Origin: RGIG250 sp045616885
GTDB lineage: Bacteria; Bacillota; Negativicutes; Selenomonadales; Selenomonadaceae
Assembly: GCA_045616885.1 (NCBI GenBank)
Contig: JAZLHS010000022.1
Location: 1 to 12,225, forward strand
Length of the DNA: 12,225 bases
Direction of reading: 5' to 3'
This document shows positions 1 to 6,724 of this stretch, piece by piece. Every line of letters starts with the position of its first letter. The first letter of the stretch is position 1. A model generated the notes under the pieces. It saw nothing but the letters and a program-made list of their open reading frames with translations, had not been told where the DNA came from and searched no databases. The position numbers and the translations under genes were made by a program.

Positions 1-225
1 AATGACTACAAAGGAACGGCAAAGACTTATGACGTATCCTACAGCCAGGTCTATGACTGGATGAAGAAATATCGTAAAGATGGTGAAGACTGGCTGGTTG
101 ACAGATGTGGACACAGAAAGTCAGACGACGAAGTAGATGAACTGGAGAGATTACGCAGAGAGAATCTCAGATTAAAACGGCAGCTTGAAGAAAGCAATAT
201 GCTAAACGCCTTATTAAAAAAGTGA
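1..225 (+). pseudogene. IS3-family transposase OrfA, C-terminal part
   Basis: Frame 1 is open from the window edge to the TGA at 223-225 and encodes 74 residues. The first 40 or so form a helix-turn-helix (SYSQVYDWMKKY), the DNA-binding part of OrfA. The last 30 are a leucine-zipper-like coiled coil (ELERLRRENLRLKRQLEES) that mediates OrfA and OrfAB multimerisation in this family. The codons just before the stop form A AAA AAG (216-222), the classic -1 frameshift signal that makes OrfAB in IS3 elements. The 5' end is cut by the window, so whether this ORF alone is intact is unknown. It is marked pseudogene because its partner OrfB is destroyed. Confidence 0.85.
216..222 (+). other. Programmed -1 frameshift heptamer A AAA AAG
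   Basis: The heptamer is in the correct phase (A216, AAA 217-219, AAG 220-222) at the end of orfA, right before its TGA. In a live IS3 element, slippage here fuses OrfA to OrfB. In this copy the -1 frame reads seven codons (VKELEGR) and stops at TGA 243-245. The conserved OrfB continues in the other frame from 242, so a one-base loss around 240-243 seems to have broken the fusion. The signal is seen directly; its past function is inferred from the family. Confidence 0.6.
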
Positions 226-241
226 AGGAATTGGAAGGCAG

Positions 242-768
242 GTGAGGCTCACAAAACAGAGACTTGAAACTAAACATATTGCAATAAAGGAATACCACGA
301 AACAAAAGGCTGGAGCATCCGTCAGATGTGCAGACTGATGAACATCTCCCGCTCCGGATATTTCAAATGGCTTGGAAGAAAAGTTCCCGTCTCCGAAAGT
401 GAGAACATAGAAATAGCCCAGCTTGTGCAGGAATACGATGACCGTCTGAACCACATACTAGGCTACAGACGCATGAATATGATTATAAAATGATGGGTTA
501 TTGCATAGATAATGGCCAGATTAAAGACTTCTGTGGAATATTGAAATCAGAGATGTATAAACTGAAAACCTTTACCATCATAAGTGATTTGCAGGCAGCT
601 ATAGTCAAATATATACACTTCTACAACGAGGAGCATCTTCAGGAACGCTTTAATGGTCAGACTCCTATGCAGGTTCGTACCGCAGCCCTTAACACAGATA
701 ATCCAAAACAATACCCTATTCCTTTCAATCCTAGAATTGCAAAATTCAAAGCTAAGTTTATTGCATAG
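242..768 (+). pseudogene. IS3-family transposase OrfB with internal deletion
   Basis: Two pieces of one OrfB lie head to tail. The first (242-493, frame 2, GTG start) is the N-terminal region: the HTH_21-type segment WSIRQMCRLMNISRSGYFKW and the conserved GYRRMNM. The second (about 490-768, frame 1) resumes at GYCIDNGQIKDFCGILKSEM, the last part of the rve integrase domain, followed by the usual YIHFYNEEHLQERFNGQTPMQ tail. About 150-170 residues that would carry both catalytic aspartates are absent, and the two halves are in different frames. The glutamate expected in the DNGxxE motif is lysine (QIKDF), so the third catalytic residue is lost too. A full OrfB in this family is about 270-290 residues. 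It is clearly non-functional. Confidence 0.88.
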
Positions 769-772
769 AAAA

Positions 773-797
773 GGGCGTCTCCTTTTTGGAGACACCC
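773..797. terminator. Hairpin inside IS right end, possible terminator
   Basis: GGGCGTCTCC (773-782) pairs with GGAGACACCC (788-797) around a TTTTT loop: ten positions with one C-A mismatch. On the minus strand the hairpin is followed at once by TTTTC, so it could stop transcripts leaving the hemerythrin gene at 851. On the plus strand a T5 run comes only about 10 nt later (806-810), so termination of orfB transcripts is less certain. The structure is seen; the function is inferred. Confidence 0.5.
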
Positions 798-817
798 AAG
801 AACGTTTTTAGTTATTT

Positions 818-846
818 TAGTGGTCTACTTGACAGGGAGCTGTTCA
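818..846. repeat. Right terminal inverted repeat of the IS3-family element
   Basis: The reverse complement begins TGAACAGCTCCCTGTCAAG and continues GTAGACCA, the recognisable terminal repeat style of Firmicute IS150-like elements. The left partner is outside the window, so the repeat length cannot be measured. The heptamer ctgttca at 840-846 is repeated directly at 847-853, which leaves a small doubt whether the element ends at 846 or 853. Confidence 0.6.
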
Positions 847-850
847 CTGT

Positions 851-1786
851 TCAGTTCAGATCTCCGGTATTTTTTTCTATGCACATCCCAATGCATCCAT
901 CTGTTGTCCGCCATAGGAGGCTTATATCCGGGTACCAGTTCTTGAATTTATCCCGGAGACCTTCTGCTGTTTCCTTTTCACTACGTTTTATAGTGGCTTC
1001 AGAGTCAGGATAGAGCAGATGAACGATGTTTATGGCCATAGTTTGGATTAATTGGAGATAGGAGAGCAGAGCAGTCCTTTCGATTTGGAACACTTTTCGG
1101 CCTAAGAGGCCGCCAGACATGAGGAATATGACCGGCATTTCAGCGAAAATAGTTACATCGCACCTAAAGCCAATCTGTCCTTCAAAGCAAAGCCGATAGA
1201 AGATACCATCATTGATGGTTTCGCCGGTGTAGTGACGATTGACCAAGGAGATATCCGTATGGAATACATTTTTAATGAGTTCATACATCTCTTTGTCAAG
1301 ATTATCAATGGCATCGTCATTTGTTTCACAGGACCAGCGGCTGGCAATTTTGCCGGTGATCGCCTGATCCTCTACCATGACATGACCTGTGAGCCAGCCT
1401 ACGAGAATGCTGACGAAATCTTCGATGGCATCATGTGCATAGTTTTGCTCCTCAAGCTGCTGTTTCAATGCAGGCAGAGACACATCGCGAAGATTGTCGT
1501 GGAGTGATTTATGCATTTTGTAGCCATGGTAGCCGACGGTTTTTTGGAAAGCCTCCTCTTCGGCGAAGTGTTTCATGGTGTAGGCTTCCAAAAACTTGAC
1601 TGCTTCACGGCAGACATTGCGATTACGGGCAGAGTCTTCCTCATTCAAGACTTTAAGCACTCGGCGGATTACGCCAAATAGAGTTTTATGGGCGTTGTCA
1701 ATGATAGCTTCGCCGATGTTGTATTCCGGACTCCATTCCAGCTCATCGGTTAGTCCCGAGGCATAGTAATCTATCATTTCGGCCAT
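851..1786 (-). CDS. Bacteriohemerythrin with C-terminal CheX-like domain
   Basis: The 311-residue protein has a hemerythrin domain at about residues 15-150. It keeps the complete diiron ligand set: H33, H73 and E77 (HxxxE), H92 and H96 (HxxxH), H135 and D140 (HxxxxD). The family binds O2 at a non-haem diiron site and serves in oxygen sensing, storage or delivery. The rest (about 165-305) is an alpha/beta domain whose order, including GQIGFRCDVTIF and LMSGGLLG, resembles CheX/CheC phosphatases. The ExxN active-site pair appears as Q245 and Q248. This second assignment is tentative. The ATG at 1784-1786 was chosen because GGAG lies 8 nt upstream; an in-frame TTG 21 nt further out has no such site. 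It is the last gene of the minus-strand operon, 54 nt after gmhB, and its stop lies 5 nt from the IS end. No signal peptide is seen, so it is cytoplasmic. Confidence 0.85.
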   Translation of the reverse strand: MAEMIDYYASGLTDELEWSPEYNIGEAIIDNAHKTLFGVIRRVLKVLNEEDSARNRNVCREAVKFLEAYTMKHFAEEEAFQKTVGYHGYKMHKSLHDNLRDVSLPALKQQLEEQNYAHDAIEDFVSILVGWLTGHVMVEDQAITGKIASRWSCETNDDAIDNLDKEMYELIKNVFHTDISLVNRHYTGETINDGIFYRLCFEGQIGFRCDVTIFAEMPVIFLMSGGLLGRKVFQIERTALLSYLQLIQTMAINIVHLLYPDSEATIKRSEKETAEGLRDKFKNWYPDISLLWRTTDGCIGMCIEKNTGDLN

Positions 1787-1840
1787 GGGCAAGACTCCTT
1801 TGGACAAACAGATACTAAATATACAACGGTATGTATCGTA

Positions 1841-2341
1841 TTACATTATGTGTTTTTTCAGACAGTCCAGCAGTGAATCTCCGTTGTAGAGGCCCCCTCT
1901 GATGCCGGCGTTTCTGGCACATTCGACATCGAGCGGTTTGTCGCCAATCATGAGACATTGCTTCGGGTCAAGCTGATAGTCTGACATAGCTTTGAGTACC
2001 ATGCCCGGTTTAGGTTTTCTGTCCTCGGACTCTTTTGTGTATTCGGGAATTGTTCCGGCCGTATGATAGGGACAATAGTAAAAGGCGTCTATATGGGCGC
2101 CTTTTTTCTTTAGTTCCTGATTCATCCACTCGTGGAGAATTTTTACATCCTCCTCGGTATAATAGCCGCGGGCAATACCTGACTGGTTGGTTACGACGAT
2201 GACTAGATAGCCGTTGTCATTGGCGTATTTTATCGCCTCGACAGCATCGGGCATCCAGATGAAATCTTCCTTCCTGTACAGGTAGTCTGTATTTACATTC
2301 AGAGTGCCGTCTCTGTCGAAGAAAACCGCTTTATTCGACAT
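1841..2341 (-). CDS. gmhB: D-glycero-D-manno-heptose 1,7-bisphosphate 7-phosphatase
   Basis: This is a HAD-superfamily (subclass IIIA) phosphatase of 166 residues, close to the usual length. It removes the 7-phosphate from heptose 1,7-bisphosphate in ADP-heptose synthesis. Motif I is FFDRDGT (D9, D11), motif II VVTNQSG (T51), then KPKPG (K111) and IGDKPLDV (D134, D138). The zinc loop is odd: the first half is present (CPYH, C90 to H93), but the CxC before RKPKPG is replaced by S105-E106-D107, so the normal four-ligand zinc site cannot form. The start ATG (2339-2341) overlaps the hldD stop region by 11 nt, suggesting translational coupling; GGAGG lies upstream inside hldD. An in-frame upstream start would add 12 residues without motif support. 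HisB-type phosphatases are the nearest alternative, but the heptose neighbours favour GmhB. Confidence 0.92.
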   Translation of the reverse strand: MSNKAVFFDRDGTLNVNTDYLYRKEDFIWMPDAVEAIKYANDNGYLVIVVTNQSGIARGYYTEEDVKILHEWMNQELKKKGAHIDAFYYCPYHTAGTIPEYTKESEDRKPKPGMVLKAMSDYQLDPKQCLMIGDKPLDVECARNAGIRGGLYNGDSLLDCLKKHIM

Positions 2342-3302
2342 ATTTGAAGTAGCCTCCGGCCTCAAGGAAGTCGACATACTCTTTTACAGCAGTCTTCATA
2401 TCGGTAAAGCCACCGTCATAACCGGCAGCCAGGAGGTTGGTGGTGTCAGACTGGGTATAGCACTGATACTTGCCCTTCAGTACTTCCGGGAAGTCGCGAT
2501 ATTCATAGCGGCCACGGCCGAGAGCGGCAATGACAGCCTCGGCAGTTTCATTGTAGGTGTGAGCGTGACCGGTACCACAGTTGTAGATTCCAGACGGGCC
2601 AGCGTTTTGCCAGAACCAAAGGTTGACTTTCACTACATCTTTTACATAGACGAAGTCACGAAGATGCTCGCCATCGCCATAGTCGCCGTAGCCTTTGAAT
2701 AGCTTGCAGACACCGTCCGCCTTAATCTGATTGTAGAGCTGATAGAAAATGGAAGCCATTTTGCCCTTGTGATGCTCCTGAGGACCGTAGACATTGAAGT
2801 AGCGAAGACCAACAATCTGACTCTTTGCCTCGGGCATCACCTGACGGACATAGCGATCAAAGGCGAGCTTGCTGTAGGCATAAGGATTGAGAGCATCTTC
2901 ATACTCATCGCCTTCGATGAAGCCGTTGTCACCGTTTCCGTAGGTTGAGGCACTGGAGGCATACATCATAGGGATGCGATGGTCGATGGCGAAATGGAGA
3001 AGCATTTTGCTATATTCGTAGTTTGTCTCCATCATGTAGTTTACATCGTATTCCATTGTGTCAGAGCAGGCACCTTCGTGGAATATGGCGTCGATTTCGG
3101 TGCCGGTGTAAACATCGCCCTGTATGTCAGCGGCAAAGCGGTCTTTGTGGTGGTAGTCGAAGAATTTTAGTCCCCGCAGGTTTTTATAGTTCTGTCCGTC
3201 CTTCAGGTCGTCAACGATGAGAATGTCGGTACGTCCCTGACGATTCAGTTCCTTTACAATGTTGCTGCCGATAAAGCCGGCACCGCCGGTAACGATAATC
3301 AT
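2331..3302 (-). CDS. hldD: ADP-L-glycero-D-manno-heptose 6-epimerase
   Basis: HldD is an extended short-chain dehydrogenase/reductase that inverts C6 of ADP-D,D-heptose to give ADP-L,D-heptose, the donor for LPS inner-core heptose. The protein has 323 residues, similar to characterised HldD. The N-terminal Rossmann motif is VTGGAGFIG (residues 4-12) and binds NADP. The catalytic region has SSAS (116-119) and Y141-x3-K145 (PYAYSK). HHKGKMAS carries K179, which matches the second lysine known in E. coli HldD. The ATG overlaps the upstream gene's stop as ATGA (3299-3302), and the 3' end overlaps gmhB, so three genes are tightly coupled. The LRYFNVYGPQE stretch is typical of the family. Confidence 0.96.
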   Translation of the reverse strand: MIIVTGGAGFIGSNIVKELNRQGRTDILIVDDLKDGQNYKNLRGLKFFDYHHKDRFAADIQGDVYTGTEIDAIFHEGACSDTMEYDVNYMMETNYEYSKMLLHFAIDHRIPMMYASSASTYGNGDNGFIEGDEYEDALNPYAYSKLAFDRYVRQVMPEAKSQIVGLRYFNVYGPQEHHKGKMASIFYQLYNQIKADGVCKLFKGYGDYGDGEHLRDFVYVKDVVKVNLWFWQNAGPSGIYNCGTGHAHTYNETAEAVIAALGRGRYEYRDFPEVLKGKYQCYTQSDTTNLLAAGYDGGFTDMKTAVKEYVDFLEAGGYFKYVE

Positions 3303-4546
3303 ATTGTTTCCTCCTGTTGAGTATCAGTTTTTCGAGAAAGGCCTAGCCAAGCAAAGGCTACACCAAAGCTGGTCCACATGTATCTGGCGGATACTGCTGT
3401 ATCAAAATTGCATTCTGTTAATCCCTGTATCATAATACCGGTATACATGGCTAGCATGCCTAAATATGCAAGATTTTGATGATGACGCCACCCTTTTATG
3501 GAGATTATTGTAATGTATGCCCATAAGGCTAAAAAAGCAAGACCACCTAAAGTGCCGCGCTCAGCCATGTAGTGGAAAATATTGTTATGAGCATTTTTCA
3601 AGTAACGAGGAACCTTTGGGTTACGATATTTATCTATATAAACTTCGTGAAAATTGGTTATGCCGACACCAAGAACAGGGTTGTCTTTCCACATGGCAGT
3701 GGCACCATGCCACAGAAGAATGCGGGTATAGTTGGATGCGTTAGATTTATCGGTAATCGTGATTGTTTTTGCTCGATTCATTAGTTTTGGAGATGAGACG
3801 AAAATTCCGCCAACAACAATAGCACCGACGGTTACAAGGACCAAAAACTTTCTAAAATCCAAGTATAAAAAAAGGACAATGACGGCTGTTATTGCTCCGC
3901 CGAGCCAAGCACCACGGGTACCACTGAGAATTAAGGCAACGGCACCTAAAAGGAACGTCGTTGCGGCAACAGCGGACATCTGGCGACTTCCTTTTTTCAA
4001 ATAGTGAAGGCTGGCTAAGGCTAAAAAAGGAACGCTGCCAGAAAAAAGTGCGCCCTTGTTCATACAGAAAATGAAGCCTTCTGCGCGATATGAATGATAC
4101 CAGCGAGATGTCTGATTAAAGCCCCAATTGTAAAATTCTGCAATGTTATCAATAGTAAAGCCGATGAAGTAAGCTATCATAATGGCTACAAGTTTTCTCT
4201 TATCCTTTATGAAAAGCAGAACCATAGCCATAGGAATAAGTCTGACAACATAGAAGTTAAGGACAGCTTTTGTCGAGTTAGCTGGGTGTGCACCAAGAAG
4301 TCCGGACAGCAGAGAGACTACTATTAAGGCCGATACACAGATAATAAAGCCTTTAGGAAGATGTTTAAAGAGGAAAAGACCATCATGTTTTAGGTATATT
4401 CTTACAAGCAAAAGCAAGAAAAGCATAGCAATAAATATGCTAGCTCCAGCAATAGAACAACTGAGACTCAATGCAAATCCTAATAGAGCATAGTATATTG
4501 CACTATCAATTTTTTGAACTTTGGAGGACGCTGTTGTTTGCATCAT
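3299..4546 (-). CDS. O-antigen ligase / Wzy_C-family membrane protein
   Basis: This 415-residue polytopic inner-membrane protein has about ten to twelve hydrophobic segments. Two Wzy_C hallmarks are visible: SGTRGAWLGG (208-217) in the central membrane region, and a large periplasmic loop from about 252 to 330 ending in NAHNNIFHYMAERGTLGG. H320 is the likely equivalent of the essential ligase histidine, and R275 lies in YTRILLWHGA. The family covers WaaL ligases, which move undecaprenyl-linked glycans to lipid A-core, and Wzy polymerases. The heptose-gene setting favours ligase, but sequence alone does not decide. Two adjacent ATGs (4544-4546 and 4541-4543) follow AAAGGA; the first is used. 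The gene looks more AT-rich than hldD and gmhB downstream, as common for serotype-variable LPS genes. It overlaps hldD by 4 nt. Confidence 0.85.
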   Translation of the reverse strand: MMQTTASSKVQKIDSAIYYALLGFALSLSCSIAGASIFIAMLFLLLLVRIYLKHDGLFLFKHLPKGFIICVSALIVVSLLSGLLGAHPANSTKAVLNFYVVRLIPMAMVLLFIKDKRKLVAIMIAYFIGFTIDNIAEFYNWGFNQTSRWYHSYRAEGFIFCMNKGALFSGSVPFLALASLHYLKKGSRQMSAVAATTFLLGAVALILSGTRGAWLGGAITAVIVLFLYLDFRKFLVLVTVGAIVVGGIFVSSPKLMNRAKTITITDKSNASNYTRILLWHGATAMWKDNPVLGVGITNFHEVYIDKYRNPKVPRYLKNAHNNIFHYMAERGTLGGLAFLALWAYITIISIKGWRHHQNLAYLGMLAMYTGIMIQGLTECNFDTAVSARYMWTSFGVAFAWLGLSRKTDTQQEETI

Positions 4547-4602
4547 AACAATCCTTTTTGAGAATAGTCTATTTTGGAATATTGGCGTTGATAAGAAGAT
4601 AC

Positions 4603-5517
4603 TTACTTCCGCCTGGTTTTAAGATTAGCCTCGATAGATACATCGATTTCGTCCAATAAGGCGAAACGACGGCGGTATACAGCACGCTTTCGGGTAGGGA
4701 TTTCCTCTGGAGATTTGCGAAGTTCTTTGAGCGGAATCTCATAGAACCGTTTGTCCTTCAGGGGGGTTCCCCCCACCTCATCCCAAAAGTCGGTAAAGGA
4801 TGTTTTCAGTTTCCTGTCTATACGGACATGATTCATGGCATAGTAGCCATCATTGGTAACTGCATATATATGAGATAGCCCCATAGCTCGGGCTACCGCC
4901 TGAGTCGCGTATAGTATGAGATTTTTGGTGCGATAGCCGTGGCAGAATTTCGTCAGGCGTTTGATGAGTTCTTTTGGTTCTTCGCCGTTTGGACCCTGCA
5001 TGGCACCAATATTAAGGTTGTAGGCAGAGGAATCGGCTCCCAGTTGCGGCGTTCTGGCAAGCCAGAATATCATCTGATAAAGGCGTCGTTCACCCCAGAA
5101 CAGCGTTACGGACATGATTCCCTCTTTTCGCTGACCGGGCTCATAGTGAAGAGCCAGCTGTAAGGGGGTATCTTCAAAAGTGGTTTGCCAGAGAATTATA
5201 TTCGTGCGACTGTACAGATCATATACTACGTTGGGAGGGAAAAAAGCTAACAAACAATCAAAGTGCTCTTCAAGTAAAAGAATCCGTTCATCGAAGGTTG
5301 ATCGGTTGTAAAAAAAGGCTCGCTGCGGCTGCTCGTAAACAAAGGGATATATGTCGGCAATGTGCGAACGAGTACTGTCCTGCTGGAAGTAACGATCGAT
5401 TTTATCCATGCGTGAGCCATTAAAAAAAGCCCTTATGCAAAAGATGATGTATCTTTTTAATTCCTGATGATATTGAAGCTGATAGATTTTTTTTCCTATG
5501 GAGGCAATGTTTTTCAT
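4603..5517 (-). CDS. VirK/YbjX family protein (DUF535)
   Basis: The 304-residue protein carries the DUF535 signature: IGAMQGPNG, then KRLTKFCHGYRTKNLILYA (about 193-211), AVARAMGLSHIYAVTN, and the closing FTDFWDEVGG. No signal peptide or membrane segment is visible. The family includes Shigella VirK and Salmonella YbjX/VirK, which affect virulence-protein export and resistance to host peptides; no enzyme activity is firmly assigned to my knowledge. The N-terminal part (1-60) is basic and rich in aromatic residues. It is the first gene of the minus operon leading into the ligase, hldD and gmhB, so a role in envelope or LPS modification is a fair inference. The ATG has only a weak GAG upstream. 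There are 56 nt to the next gene. Confidence 0.85.
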   Translation of the reverse strand: MKNIASIGKKIYQLQYHQELKRYIIFCIRAFFNGSRMDKIDRYFQQDSTRSHIADIYPFVYEQPQRAFFYNRSTFDERILLLEEHFDCLLAFFPPNVVYDLYSRTNIILWQTTFEDTPLQLALHYEPGQRKEGIMSVTLFWGERRLYQMIFWLARTPQLGADSSAYNLNIGAMQGPNGEEPKELIKRLTKFCHGYRTKNLILYATQAVARAMGLSHIYAVTNDGYYAMNHVRIDRKLKTSFTDFWDEVGGTPLKDKRFYEIPLKELRKSPEEIPTRKRAVYRRRFALLDEIDVSIEANLKTRRK

Positions 5518-5554
5518 ATTAATATCTCAACAATCTAGAAATTGATTTGGACAT

Positions 5555-5576
5555 ATCTTTTTCAGAAGAAAAAGAT
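5555..5576. repeat. Perfect 9-bp inverted repeat in divergent intergenic region
   Basis: ATCTTTTTC (5555-5563) and GAAAAAGAT (5568-5576) are exact inverted copies separated by AGAA. They lie between the DUF535 gene (minus) and the GT4 gene (plus). There is no T-run on either side, so an intrinsic terminator is unlikely. It could be an operator for a dimeric regulator or a leader hairpin of the DUF535 transcript. No clear minus-strand promoter for DUF535 is seen in this AT-rich region. Confidence 0.45.
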
Positions 5577-5613
5577 TTATGTTGTAATTCAAACATGATT
5601 TAATCGTGCGGCA

Positions 5614-5622
5614 TGATATAAT
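5614..5622 (+). promoter_or_regulatory. Extended -10 promoter of the GT4 gene
   Basis: TGATATAAT is an exact extended -10 element (TGnTATAAT). The -35 region 16-17 bp upstream (around 5595-5600, atgatt) is poor, which fits extended -10 promoters. Transcription would begin near 5629-5631, leaving a leader of about 25 nt before the ATG at 5654. Confidence 0.6.
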
Positions 5623-5653
5623 ATAGAAAAATGAGACGGAAGTGGTATTAATT

Positions 5654-6724
5654 ATGGTGATTATGCATATTGTTGCTGCCAAGGTTTGGGGCGGCGGCGA
5701 ACAATACGTGTACGACTTGTCGAGAGAACAGAAAGCTGCAGGACATACAGTCCTTGTTGTCGTGGATAGTTCTGCTAAGGAAATCGCAGAGCGCTTTAGT
5801 AATGCTGCCGAGATTGAAAACGCTTCAGTACGGAGTCCCTTGGGAATTGCGGCTCTGAATAAACTGGTATCTCTAGTTAAGAAACATAGCGTTGAAGCCG
5901 TGTTCTATCATAGTGGCAGTATAGCTGTGACCGCGGCTCTCTTGAAATCAATCACTGGGGTTAAACTGGTGTTTGTAAAACATAATTTAAGCAAGTTTAA
6001 AAATGATTGCTTTCATAGATGGCTATTAGGCAAGATAGATGCTGTTGTGTGTGTGTCAGAAAGCGTCCTAATAATGCAAAGGGAAACGGTGCCAAAGCGC
6101 TTTGCTGGAAAATTCCATTTAATTTACAACGGCATCGATGACAAACAGTTTTCCTTTAGCCGCTACCACAGAGGGAAGCATAAGCACTTTTCCTTTGGCT
6201 ATGCTGGTAGGTTGGTAGAGAATAAAGGAATTATGGTATTGCTGGAAGCCGCCGCAGAGTTGAGGCGGCAGGATGTTCCTTTTGAAATTCGTATTTGTGG
6301 TAAGGGAACTACTGATTTTGAAAATGAGTTAAAGAGAAAAACTATAGAACTCGGCCTGCAAAATCAGGTAAAAATGTTGGGTTATACTAGCGACATGCCA
6401 GCGTTTTACAACTCGATAGACGCATTTGTCTTGCCGTCGATTACGAAGGAGTCTTTTGGGCTCGTACTGTGTGAAGCAATGTTTTCAGGGTGTGCGGTTA
6501 TTACCACAAACAGCGGAGCGCAGGAAGAAATCGTTACTAATAATGAGACGGGACTCATAGTAGCACCGGCATCTGTACCTGAGCTGGCAATAGCAATGTG
6601 TGAACTGATTGATAATGAAGAACTGACGGAAAGACTCTCGGAAAAAGGGCATCACGAGGTGGCGGAGCGCTTTACCGTAGGTCGCTGCTGCGCCAAAATC
6701 GATGAGATGCTGAAATCTATTTGA
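5654..6724 (+). CDS. GT4-family glycosyltransferase (GT-B fold)
   Basis: This retaining glycosyltransferase of 356 residues has the two-domain GT-B layout. The N-terminal domain opens with HIVAAKVWGGGEQYVYDL, the acceptor-side glycine-rich loop. The C-terminal donor domain starts near YAGRLVENKG (about 183-192) and includes the EX7E motif E266-SFGLVLC-E274 and the following GAQEEIV. Donor and acceptor sugars cannot be read from sequence; the LPS setting suggests an outer-core or O-chain sugar. ATG 5654 was chosen: GGAAG sits at 5638-5642, 11 nt upstream, and the GTG at 5642 overlaps that site. ATG 5663 is also possible. It is the only plus-strand gene in the LPS block, has its own promoter, and its last 8 nt overlap the end of the convergent GT2 gene, with no room for a separate terminator. 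It looks AT-richer than the heptose genes. Confidence 0.88.
   Translation: MVIMHIVAAKVWGGGEQYVYDLSREQKAAGHTVLVVVDSSAKEIAERFSNAAEIENASVRSPLGIAALNKLVSLVKKHSVEAVFYHSGSIAVTAALLKSITGVKLVFVKHNLSKFKNDCFHRWLLGKIDAVVCVSESVLIMQRETVPKRFAGKFHLIYNGIDDKQFSFSRYHRGKHKHFSFGYAGRLVENKGIMVLLEAAAELRRQDVPFEIRICGKGTTDFENELKRKTIELGLQNQVKMLGYTSDMPAFYNSIDAFVLPSITKESFGLVLCEAMFSGCAVITTNSGAQEEIVTNNETGLIVAPASVPELAIAMCELIDNEELTERLSEKGHHEVAERFTVGRCCAKIDEMLKSI

Larger units (their letters stand above)
1..846 (+). mobile_element. Decayed IS3-family (IS150-like) insertion sequence, right-hand part
   Basis: The segment holds the 3' part of an orfA with a leucine-zipper tail, an A AAA AAG slippery heptamer, the two ends of an orfB, and a right terminal inverted repeat ending in CA. 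This is the IS3-family order. The element's left end lies outside the window. The orfB catalytic core is missing through an internal deletion near 490, so the copy cannot make an active transposase. The right end is placed at 846 because the reverse complement starts TGAACAGCTCCCTGTCAAG, matching the usual TG...CA ends of this family from memory. The IS150 subgroup is my inference from protein style, not from a search. Confidence 0.85.

Noticed and set aside
786..1013. Small plus-strand ORF after the IS
   Set aside because: It spans the IS end and the antisense of the hemerythrin 3' end, with no ribosome binding site.
1787..1840. Possible terminator or promoter between gmhB and the hemerythrin gene
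   Set aside because: GATAC and GTATC can pair but there is no T-run and no clear -35/-10 pair; read as a simple operon spacer.
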